DNA of 64,000 nt from Megalopta genalis (lineage: Eukaryota > Arthropoda > Insecta > Hymenoptera > Halictidae). Shown piece after piece: positions 11,271 to 23,055 of the stretch (its first letter is position 1; each line of letters starts with the position of its first letter). The notes beneath the pieces were generated by a model. It was given only the letters and a program-made list of their open reading frames with translations, was not told the origin of the DNA and searched no databases. The DNA lies in the NCBI RefSeq assembly GCF_051020955.1, contig NW_027476336.1, positions 124,001-188,000 on the forward strand, given 5' to 3'. A program made the translations under genes and the position numbers.

Positions 11271-12970
11271 GCTTCAAGTCAATGCGATGTAGAAGGTTTA
11301 GCTTCAAATCCATACGAAACACATGATTTAGCATCAAATCAATTCGAATGACAAGGCTTAGATTCAAATCCATGCGAAACAAATGATTCAGCTTCAAATC
11401 AATGCGATGTATAAGGTTTAGCTTCAAATCCATGCGATACACATGATTTAGCTTCATATACTTGCGATATAAGTGATATAGCTTCAAATACAGGCGAAAC
11501 GAACGAGTTAGCTTCAAATCCATGCGATACACATGATTTAGCTTCAAATCAATGCGATGTAGTAGGTTTAGCTTCAAATCCATACGAAACACATGATTTA
11601 GCTTCAAATCAATTCGAAGGACAAGGCTTAGATTCAAATCCATGCGAAACAAATGATTTAGCTTCAAATGAATGCGAAGTAGAAGGCTTAGATTCAAATC
11701 CATGCAAAACAAATGGTTTAGCTACAAATACTTGTGATATACATTACTTAGCTACAACTGCATGCGAAACTAACGAGTTAGCTTCAAATCCATGCGAAAA
11801 ACACGATTTATCTTCAAATCAATGCGATGTAGAAGGTTTAGCTTCAAATCCATGCCAAACACATGATTTAGAATCAAATCCATGGGATGTAGAAGGTTTA
11901 GCTTCAAATCCATGCGAAACACATTATTTATCTGCAAATCAGTGCATAAGTAGAAGGCTCGGGTTCAAATCAATGCGATTCAAATGGTTCATCTTCAAAT
12001 ACTTGTGAAAGACATGATTTAGCTTCAACTGCTAGCGAAACACATGATTTAGCTTCAAATCAATGCGATGTAGAAGGTTTAGCTTCAAATCCATGCGAAT
12101 CGAATGGTTTAGCTACAAATACTTGCGATATAAGTGATCTAGCTTCAAATACAGGCGAAACGGACGAGTTAGCTTCAAATCCATGCGAAACACATGATTC
12201 AATGCAAATCAATGCGAAGTAGAAGGTTTAGCTTCAAATCCGTGCCAAACACATGATCTAGATTCAAATCCATGGGATGTAGAAGGTTTAGCTTCAAATC
12301 CATGCGAAACACATTATTTAGCTGCAAATCAGTGCGATGTAGTAGGTTAAGCTTCAAAACCATGCAGCACATATGATTTAGCTTCAAATACTTGCGATAT
12401 AAGTGATGTAGTTTCAAATGGAGGCGAAACGAACGAGTTCGCTTCAAATTCATGCGAAACACATGATTTAGCTGCAATTCAATGCGATGTAGAAGGTTTA
12501 GGTTCAAATCCATGCGAAACAAATGGTTTAGCTACAAATACTTGTGATATAAATTATTTAGCTACAACTGCATGCGAAACTAACGAGTTAGCATCAAATC
12601 CATGCGTAACACATGATTAAGCTTCAAATCAATGCGATGTAGATGGTTTGCTTCAAATCCATGCGACACACAACATTTAGCTTCAAATCAATGCGATGTA
12701 GCAGGTTCAGTTTCAAATCCGTGCGATATAAGTGATATAGCTTCAAAAGCAGGAGGAACAAACGAGTTAGCTTCAATTCCATGCGAAACAAATGATTTAG
12801 CTTCAAATCAATGCGATGTAGAAGGTTTAGCTTCAAATCCATGCGAATCGAATGGTTTAGCTACAAATACTTGCGATATGTGATCTAGCTTCAAATACTG
12901 GCGAAACGGACGAGTTAGCTTCAAATGAATGCGAAGTAGAAGGCTCAGCATCAAATCCATGCGAAACACA
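11271..12970. repeat. Diverged bridging segment
   Basis: Units of all classes without a clean HOR match. Private variants include CAGTGCATAAGTAGAAGG (an extra base near 11,945), CAAGTCAATGCG, CCATGGGATGTAGAAGG and AACGGACGAGTTCGC. Frameshifts occur near 12,200 (GATTCAATGCAAATC) and 12,650 (GGTTTGCTTC). The longest - strand frame touching it is 285 codons (10,855-11,712), which starts here and continues into the 1.38 kb HOR. The sequence is entirely repeat. Confidence 0.85.
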
Positions 12971-15900
12971 TGATTAAGCTTCACATCAAAGCGATGTAGA
13001 TGGTTTGTTTCAAATCCATGCGATACACAAGATTTAGATTCAAATCAATGCGATGTAGTAGGTTCAGCTTCAAATCCTTGCGATATAAGTGATATAGCTT
13101 CAAAAGCAGGAGGAACAAACGAGGTAGCTTCAATTCCATGCGAAACAAATGACTTAGCTTCAAATCAATGAGAAGTAGAAGGCGTAGCTTCAAATCCATG
13201 CGAAACAAATGGTTTAGCTACAAATACTTGTGATATAAATTATTTAGCTACAACTGCATGCGAAACTAACGACTTAGCTTCAAATCCATGCGAAACACAC
13301 GATTTATCTTCAAATCAATGCGATGTAGAAGGTTTAGCTTCAAATCAATAAGAGGTAGATGGTTTAAATTCAAATCAATAGAATATAGAAGGTTTAGCTT
13401 CAAATAAATGCGATGTAGAAGGTTTAGCTTCAAATCCATACGACACACATGATTTAGATTCAAATCAATTCGAAGGACAAGGTTTAGATTCAAATCCATG
13501 CGAAACAAATGATTTAGCTTCAAATGAATGCGAAGTAGAAGGCTTGGCTTCAAATCCATGCAAAACAAATGGTTTAAATACAAATACTTGTGATATACAT
13601 TATTTAGCTACAACTGCATGCGAAACGAACGAGTTAGCTTCAAATCCATGCGATACACATGATTTAGCTTCAAATCAATGCTATGTAGAAGGTTTATGTT
13701 CAAATCCACGCGAAACAAATGATTTAGCTTCAAACACTTTGGGTATAAGTGATATAGCTTCAAATGCAGACTAATCAAACGAGTTAGCTTCAAAATCCAC
13801 GCGATACACATGATTTAGCTTCAAATACTTGCGATATAAGTGATGTAGGTTCAACTGCAGGCGAAACGAACGAGTTAGCTTCAAATCCATGCGAAACACA
13901 TGATTTAACTTCAAATGAATGTGATGTAGAAGGTTTACCTTCAAATCCATGCGATACACAAGATTTAGCTTCAAATCAATGCGATGTAGTAGGTTCAGTT
14001 TCAAATCCATGCGATATAAGTGATATAGCTTCAAAAGCAGGAGGAACAAACGAGTTAGCTTCAAATCCATGCGAAACACATGATTTAGCTGCAAATCAAT
14101 GCGATGTAGAAGGTTTAGCTTCAAATCCATGCGAAACAAATGATTTAGCTTCAAACACTTGTCGTGTAAGTGATATAGCTTCAAAAGAAGACTAATCAAA
14201 CGAGTTAGCTTCAAAATCCACGCGATACACATGATTTAGCTTCAAATACTAGCGATATAAGTGATGTAGATTCAACTGCAGGCGTATCGAACGAGCTAGT
14301 TTCAAATCCATGCGAAACACATGATTTAGCTTCAAATCAATTCGAAGGATAAGGCTTAGATTCAAATCCATGCGAAACAAATGATTTAGCTTCAAATGAA
14401 TGCGAAGTAGAAGGCTTAGCTTCAAATCCATGCAAAACAAATGCTTTAGCTACAAATACTTGTGATATACATTATTTAGCTACAACTACATGCGAAACAA
14501 ACGAGTTAGCTTCAAATACATGCGATACACATGATTTAGCTTCAAATCAATGCGATGTAGAAGGTTTAGGTTCAAATCCATGCGAAACAAATGGTTTAGC
14601 TACAAATACTTGTGATATAAATTATTTAGCTACAACTGCATGCGAAACTAACGACTTAGCTTCAAATCCATGCGAAACACACGATTTATCTTCAAATCAA
14701 TGCGATGTAGAAGGTTTAGCTTCAAATCAATAAGAGGTAGATGGTTTAAATTCAAATCAATAGAATATAGAAGGTTTAGCTTCAAATAAATGCGATGTAG
14801 AAGGTTTAGCTTCAAATCCATACGACACACATGATTTAGATTCAAATCAATTCGAAGGACAAGGTTTAGATTCAAATCCATGCGAAACAAATGATTTAGC
14901 TTCAAATGAATGCGAAGTAGAAGGCTTGGCTTCAAATCCATGCAAAACAAATGGTTTAGCTACAAATACTTGTGATATACATCATTTAGCTACAACTGCA
15001 TGCTAAACGAACGAGTTAGCTTCAAATCCATGCGATACACATGATTTAGCTTCAAATCAATGCGATGTAGAAGGTTTAGCTACAAATCCATGCCATACAC
15101 AAGATTTAGCTTCAAATCAATTCGAAGGACAAGGCTTAGGTTCAAATCCATGCGAAACAAATGATTTAGCTTCAAATGAATGCGAAGTAGAAGGCTTAGC
15201 TTCAAATCCATGCAAAACAAATGGTTTAGCTACAAATACTTGTGATATACATCATTTAGCTACAACTGCATGCTAAACGGACGAGTTAGCTTCAAATCCA
15301 TGCGATACACATGATTTAGATTCAATTCAATGCGATGTAGAAGGTTTAGCTTCAAATCCATACGAAACACATGATTTAGCTTCAAATCAATTCGAAGGAC
15401 AATGCTTAGATTCAAATCCATGCGAAACAAATGATTTAGCTTCAAATGAATGCGAAGTAGAAGGCTTAGCTTCAAATCCATGCAAAACAAATGGTTTAGC
15501 TACAAATACTTGTGATATACATTATTTAGCTACAACTGCATGCGAAACAAACGAGATAGCTTCAAATCCATGCTATATAGATGATTTAGCTTCAAATCAA
15601 TGCGATGTAGAAGGTTTAGCTTCAAATCCATGCGATACACAAAATTTAGCTTCAAATCAATGCCATGTAGTAGGTTCAGATTCAAATCCATACCAAACAC
15701 ATGATTTATATTCAAATCCATGGGATGTAGAAGGTTTACTTCAAATCCATGCGGAACACATTATTTAGCTGCAAATAGGTGCGAAGTAGAAGGCTCGGGT
15801 TCAAATCAATGCGAATCAAATGGTTCATCTTCAAATACTTGTGAAAGACATGATTTAGCTTCAACTGCATGCGAAACACATGATTTAGCTGCAAATCAAT

Positions 15901-16931
15901 GCGATGAAGAAGGTTTAGCTTCAAATCCATGCGATACAAATGATTTAGCTTCAAATGAATGCGAAGTAGAAGGCTTAGCTTCAAATCCATGCAAAACAAA
16001 TGGTTTAGCTACAAATACTTGTGATATACATCATTTAGCTACAACTGCATGCTAAACGAACGAGTTAGCTTCAAATCCATGCGATACACATGATTTAGCT
16101 TCAAATCAATGCGATGTAGAAGGTTTAGCTACAAATCCATGCCATACACAAGATTTAGCTTCAAATCAATGCGATGTAGTAGGTTCAGCTTCAAATCCAT
16201 GCGAAACAAATGATTTAGCTTCAAACACTTGGGGTATAAGTGATATAGCTTCAAAAGCTGTAGGAACAAACGAGGTAGCTTCAAATCCATGCGAAACACA
16301 TGATTCAGCTGCAAATCAATGCGATGTAGAAGGTTTAGCTACAAATCCATGCGAGACACATTATTTAGCTGCAAATCAGTGCGAAGTAGAAGGCTCGGGT
16401 TCAAATCAATGCGATACAATTGGTTCATATTCAAATACTTGTGAAAGACATGATTTAGCTTCAACTGCATGCGAAACACATGATTTAGCTTCAAATCAAT
16501 GCGATGTAGAAGGTTTTGCTTCAAATCCACGCGAAACAGATGATTTAGCTTCAAACACTTGGGGTATAAGTGATATAGCTTCAAATGCAGACTAATCAAA
16601 CGAGTTAGCTTAAAAATCAACGCGATACACATGATTTATCTTCAAACACTTGCGATATAAGTGATGTAGATTCAACTGCAGGCAAAACGAACGAGTTAGC
16701 TTCAAATCCATGCGAAACACATGATATAGCTGCTAATCAATGTGATGTAGAAGGTTTAGCTTCAAATCCATGCGATACACAAGATTTAGCTTCAAATCAA
16801 TGCGATGTAGAAGGTTCAGCTTCAAATCCATGCGACACATATGATTTAGCTTCAAATACTTGCGATATAAGTGATATAGCTTCAAAAGCTGGAGGAACAA
16901 ACGAGGTAGCTTCAAATCCATGCGAAACACA
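12971..16931. repeat. Large HOR, copy A (3,961 bp, short form)
   Basis: HOR boundaries are set at the marker TGATTAAGCTTCACATCAAA followed by GATGGTTTGTTTC, which occurs at 12,971, 16,932, 23,056, 29,179, 34,492 and 41,273. Copy A lacks the 2,163-bp section that copies B and C carry between two GCAGGCGTATCGAACG blocks. It keeps the shared frameshift TCAAAATCCACGCG, the GCAGACTAATC stop, the CAATAAGAGG and CAATAGAATATAG stop units, and the CATGCTAAACG stop unit. Confidence 0.92.
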
Positions 16932-19470
16932 TGATTAAGCTTCACATCAAAGCGATGTAGATGGTTTGTTTCAAATCCATGCGATACACAAGATTTAGAT
17001 TCAAATCAATGCGATGTAGTAGGTTCAGCTTCAAATCCTTGCGATATAAGTGATATAGCTTCAAAAGCAGGAGGAACAAACGAGGTAGCTTCAATTCCAT
17101 GCGAAACAAATGACTTAGCTTCAAATCAATGAGAAGTAGAAGGCGTAGCTTCAAATCCATGCGAAACAAATGGTTTAGCTACAAATACTTGTGATATAAA
17201 TTATTTAGCTACAACTGCATGCGAAACTAACGACTTAGCTTCAAATCCATGCGAAACACACGATTTATCTTCAAATCAATGCGATGTAGAAGGTTTAGCT
17301 TCAAATCAATAAGAGGTAGATGGTTTAAATTCAAATCAATAGAATATAGAAGGTTTAGCTTCAAATAAATGCGATGTAGAAGGTTTAGCTTCAAATCCAT
17401 ACGACACACATGATTTAGATTCAAATCAATTCGAAGGACAAGGTTTAGATTCAAATCCATGCGAAACAAATGATTTAGCTTCAAATGAATGCGAAGTAGA
17501 AGGCTTGGCTTCAAATCCATGCAAAACAAATGGTTTAAATACAAATACTTGTGATATACATTATTTAGCTACAACTGCATGCGAAACGAACGAGTTAGCT
17601 TCAAATCCATGCGATACACATGATTTAGCTTCAAATCAATGCTATGTAGAAGGTTTATGTTCAAATCCACGCGAAACAAATGATTTAGCTTCAAACACTT
17701 TGGGTATAAGTGATATAGCTTCAAATGCAGACTAATCAAACGAGTTAGCTTCAAAATCCACGCGATACACATGATTTAGCTTCAAATACTTGCGATATAA
17801 GTGATGTAGGTTCAACTGCAGGCGAAACGAACGAGTTAGCTTCAAATCCATGCGAAACACATGATTTAACTTCAAATGAATGTGATGTAGAAGGTTTACC
17901 TTCAAATCCATGCGATACACAAGATTTAGCTTCAAATCAATGCGATGTAGTAGGTTCAGCTTCAAATCCATGCGATATAAGTGATATAGCTTCAAAAGCA
18001 GGAGGAACAAACGAGTTAGCTTCAAATCCATGCGAAAAACATGATTTAGCTGCAAATCAATGCGATGTAGAAGGTTTAGCTTCAAATCCATGCGAAACAA
18101 ATGATTTAGCTTCAAACACTTGTCGTGTAAGTGATATAGCTTCAAAAGAAGACTAATCAAACGAGTTAGCTTCAAAATCCACGCGATACACATGATTTAG
18201 CTTCAAATACTAGCGATATAAGTGATGTAGATTCAACTGCAGGCGTATCGAACGAGCTAGTTTCAAATCCATGCGAAACACATGATTTAGCTTCAAATCA
18301 ATTCGAAGGATAAGGCTTAGATTCAAATCCATGCGAAACAAATGATTTAGCTTCAAATGAATGCGAAGTAGAAGGCTTAGCTTCAAATCCATGCAAAACA
18401 AATGCTTTAGCTACAAATACTTGTGATATACATTATTTAGCTACAACTACATGCGAAACAAACGAGTTAGCTTCAAATACATGCGATACACATGATTTAG
18501 CTTCAAATCAATGCGATGTAGAAGGTTTAGGTTCAAATCCATGCGAAACAAATGGTTTAGCTACAAATACTTGTGATATAAATTATTTAGCTACAACTGC
18601 ATGCGAAACTAACGACTTAGCTTCAAATCCATGCGAAACACACGATTTATCTTCAAATCAATGCGATGTAGAAGATTTAGCTTCAAATCAATAAGAGGTA
18701 GATGGTTTAGCTTCAAATCAATAGAATATAGAAGGTTTAGCTTCAAATAAATGCGATGTAGAAGGTTTAGCTTCAAATCCATACGACACACATGATTTAG
18801 ATTCAAATCAATTCGAAGGACAAGGCTTAGATTCAAATCCATGCGAAACAAATGATTTAGCTTCAAATGAATGCGAAGTAGAAGGCTTGGCTTCAAATCC
18901 ATGCAAAACAAATGGTTTAGCTTCAAATACTTGTGATATACATTATTTAGCTAGAACTGCATGCGAAACGAACGAGTTAGCTTCAAATCCATGCGATACA
19001 CATGATTAGAGCTTCAAATCAATGCGATGTGGAAGGTTTAGCTTCAAATCCATGCGATACACAAGATTTAGATTCAAATCAATGCGATGTAGTAGGTTCA
19101 GCTTCAAATCCATGCGACACATATGATTTAGCTTCAAATACTTGCGATATAAGTGATATAGCTTCAAAAGCTGTAGGAACAAACGAGGTAGCTTCAATTC
19201 CATGCGAGACACATGATTTAGCTTCAAATCAATACGATGTAGAAGGTTTAGCTTCATATCCATACGAAACACATGATTTAGCTTCAAATCAATTCGAGGG
19301 ACAAGGCTTAGATTCAAATCCATGCGAAACAAATAATTTAGCTTCAAATGAATGCGAAGTAGAAGGCTTAGCTTAAAATCCATGCGAATCACATGGTTTA
19401 GCTTCAAATACTTGTGATATACGTTATTTAGATTTAACTGCATGCGCAACGAACGAGTTAGCTTCAAATC

Positions 19471-19770
19471 CATGCGAAACACATGATTTAGCTTCAAATG
19501 AATGCGAAGTAGAAGGCTTGGCTTCAAATCCATGCAAAACAAATGGTTTAAATACAAATACTTGTGATATACATTATTTAGCTACAACTGCATGCGAATC
19601 GAACGAGTTAGCTTCAAATCCATGCGAAACACATGATTTAGCTTCAAATGAATGCGAAGTAGAAGGCTTGGCTTCAAATCCATGCAAAACAAATGGTTTA
19701 AATACAAATACTTGTGATATACATTATTTAGCTACAACTGCATGCGTATCGAACGAGTTAGCTTCAAATC
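19471..19770. repeat. 150-bp (pentamer) tandem duplication in HOR copy B
   Basis: CATGCGAAACACATGATTTA occurs at 19,471 and 19,621, each followed by the GAAGGCTTGGC, GGTTTAAATAC, CATTATTTAGC and CGAACGAG units. The copies differ at GCGAATCG and GCGTATCG. The same duplication lies at 25,594-25,893, 43,240-43,539 and 48,040-48,339, and is single in copy D. The duplicated length equals the five-class pentamer. Confidence 0.93.
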
Positions 19771-21120
19771 CATGCGATACACATGATTTAGCTTCAAATC
19801 AATGCGATGTAGAAGGTTTATGTTCAAATCCACGCGAAACAAATGATTTAGCTTCAAACACTTTGGGTATAAGTGATATAGCGTCAAATGCAGACTAATC
19901 AAACGAGTTAGCTTCAAAATCCACGCGATACACATGATTTAGCTTCAAATACTTGCGATATAAGTGATGTAGGTTCAACTGCAGGCGAAACGAACGAGTT
20001 AGCTTCAAATCCATGCGAAACACATGATTTAACTTCAAATGAATGTGATGTAGAAGGTTTACCTTCAAATCCATACGATACACAAGATTTAGCTTCAAAT
20101 CAATGCGATGTAGTAGGTTCAGCTTCAAATCCATGCGATATAAGCGATATAGCTTCAAAAGCAGGAGGAACAAACGAGTTAGCTTCAAATCCATGCGAAA
20201 CACATGATTTAGCTGCAAATCAATGCGATGTAGAAGGTTTAGCTTCAAATCCATGCGAAACAAATGATTTAGCTTCAAACACTTGTCGTGTAAGTGATAT
20301 AGCTTCAAATGAAGTCTAATCAAACGAGTTAGCTTCAAAATCCACGCGATACACATGATTTAGCTTCAAATACTAGCGATATAAGTGATGTAGATTCAAC
20401 TGCAGGCGTATCGAACGAGTTAGTTTCAAATCCATGCGAAACACATGATTTAGCTTCAAATCAATTCGAAGGATAAGGCTTAGATTCAAATCCATGCGAA
20501 ACAAATGATTTAGCTTCAATTGAATGCGAAGTAGAAGGCTTAGCTTCAAATCCATGCAAAACAAATGCTTTAGCTACAAATACTTGTGATATACATTATT
20601 TAGCTACAACTACATGCGAAACAAACGAGTTAGCTTCAAATACATGCGATACACATGATTTAGCTTCAAATCAATGCGAAGTAGAAGGCGTAGCTTCAAA
20701 TCCATGCGAAACAAATGGTTTAGCTACAAATACTTGTGATATAAATTATTTAGCTACAACTGCATGCGAAACTAACGACTTAGCTTCAAATCCATGCGAA
20801 ACACACGATTTATCTTCAAATCAATGCGATGTAGAAGGTTTAGCTTCAAATCAATAAGAGGTAGATGGTTTAAATTCAAATCAATAGAATATAGAAGGTT
20901 TAGCTTCAAATAAATGCGATGTAGAAGGTTTAGCTTCAAATCCACACGACACACATGATTTAGATTCAAATCAATTCGAAGGACAAGGTTTAGATTCAAA
21001 TCCATGCGAAACAAATGATTTAGCTTCAAATGAATGCGAAGTAGAAGGCTTGGCTTCAAATCCATGCAAAACAAATGGTTTAGCTACAAATACTTGTGAT
21101 ATACATCATTTAGCTACAAC

Positions 21121-21660
21121 TGCATGCTAAACGGACGAGTTAGCTTCAAATCCATGCGATACACATGATTTAGATTCAATTCAATGCGATGTAGAAGGTT
21201 TAGCTTCAAATCCATACGAAACACATGATTTAGCTTCAAATCAATTCGAAGGACAATGCTTAGATTCAAATCCATGCGAAACAAATGATTTAGCTTCAAA
21301 TGAATGCGAAGTAGAAGGCTTGGCTTCAAATCCATGCAAAACAAATGGTTTAGCTACAAATACTTGTGATATACATCATTTAGCTACAACTGCATGCTAA
21401 ACGGACGAGTTAGCTTCAAATCCATGCGATACACATGATTTAGATTCAATTCAATGCGATGTAGAAGGTTTAGCTTCAAATCCATACGAAACACATGATT
21501 TAGCTTCAAATCAATTCGAAGGACAATGCTTAGATTCAAATCCATGCGAAACAAATGATTTAGCTTCAAATGAATGCGAAGTAGAAGGCTTAGCTTCAAA
21601 TCCATGCAAAACAAATGGTTTAGCTACAAATACTTGTGATATACATTATTTAGCTACAAC
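21121..21660. repeat. 270-bp tandem duplication in HOR copy B
   Basis: TGCATGCTAAACGGACGAG occurs at 21,121 and 21,391, giving two 270-bp (9-unit) copies that each contain TTCAATTCAATGCG and CAATGCTTAG. The same pair lies at 27,244-27,783. Copies A, D and E have one of these plus a different 270-bp block with CAAGGCTTAGGTTC. Confidence 0.93.
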
Positions 21661-23055
21661 TGCATGCGAAACAAACGAGATAGCTTCAAATCCATGCTAT
21701 ATAGATGATTTAGCTTCAAATCAATGCGATGTAGAAGGTTTAGCTTCAAATCCATACGATACACAAAATTTAGCTTCAAATCAATGCCATGTAGTAGGTT
21801 CAGATTCAAATCCATACCAAACACATGATTTATATTCAAATCCATGGGATGTAGAAGGTTTACTTCAAATCCATGCGGAACACATTATTTAGCTGCAAAT
21901 AGGTGCGAAGTAGAAGGCTCGGGTTCAAATCAATGCGAATCAAATGGTTCATCTTCAAATACTTGTGAAAGACATGATTTAGCTTCAACTGCATGCGAAA
22001 CACATGATTTAGCTGCAAATCAATGCGATGAAGAAGGTTTAGCTTCAAATCCATGCGATACAAATGATTTAGCTTCAAATGAATGCGAAGTAGAAGGCTT
22101 AGCTTCAAATCCATGCAAAACAAATGGTTTAGCTACAAATACTTGTGATATACATCATTTAGCTACAACTGCATGCTAAACGAACGAGTTAGCTTCAAAT
22201 CCATGCGATACACATGATTTAGCTTCAAATCAATGCGATGTAGAAGGTTTAGCTACAAATCCATGCCATACACAAGATTTAGCTTCAAATCAATGCGATG
22301 TAGTAGGTTCAGCTTCAAATCCATGCGAAACAAATGATTTAGCTTCAAACACTTGGGGTATAAGTGATATAGCTTCAAAAGCTGTAGGAACAAACGAGGT
22401 AGCTTCAAATCCATGCGAAACACATGATTCAGCTGCAAATCAATGCGATGTAGAAGGTTTAGCTACAAATCCATGCGAGACACATTATTTAGCTGCAAAT
22501 CAGTGCGAAGTAGAAGGCTCGGGTTCAAATCAATGCGATACAATTGGTTCATATTCAAATACTTGTGAAAGACATGATTTAGCTTCAACTGCATGCGAAA
22601 CACATGATTTAGCTTCAAATCAATGCGATGTAGAAGGTTTTGCTTCAAATCCACGCGAAACAGATGATTTAGCTTCAATCACTTGGGGTATAAGTGATAT
22701 AGCTTCAAATGCAGACTAATCAAACGAGTTAGCTTAAAAATCAACGCGATACACATGATTTATCTTCAAACACTTGCGATATAAGTGATGTAGATTCAAC
22801 TGCAGGCAAAACGAACGAGTTAGCTTCAAATCCATGCGAAACACATGATATAGCTGCTAATCAATGTGATGTAGAAGGTTTAGCTTCAAATCCATGCGAT
22901 ACACAAGATTTAGCTTCAAATCAATGCGATGTAGAAGGTTCAGCTTCAAATCCATGCGACACATATGATTTAGCTTCAAATACTTGCGATATAAGTGATA
23001 TAGCTTCAAAAGCTGGAGGAACAAACGAGGTAGCTTCAAATCCATGCGAAACACA

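Larger units (their letters stand above)
16932..23055. repeat. Large HOR, copy B (6,124 bp)
   Basis: Full-length copy, 204 units plus 4 bases. It contains the unique frameshifted marker ATGATTAGAGCTTC at 19,002, a 150-bp internal tandem duplication (19,471-19,770) and a 270-bp tandem duplication (21,121-21,660). It is one base longer than copy C because copies C, D and E read ATCTTCAATCAATG where B has ATCTTCAAATCAATG (about 18,650). Confidence 0.93.

Noticed and set aside
14569..14640. tRNA gene suggested by GGTTCAAATCC (T-arm-like)
   Set aside because: No matching acceptor, D or anticodon stems at the required distances; the motif simply recurs with the 30-bp unit.
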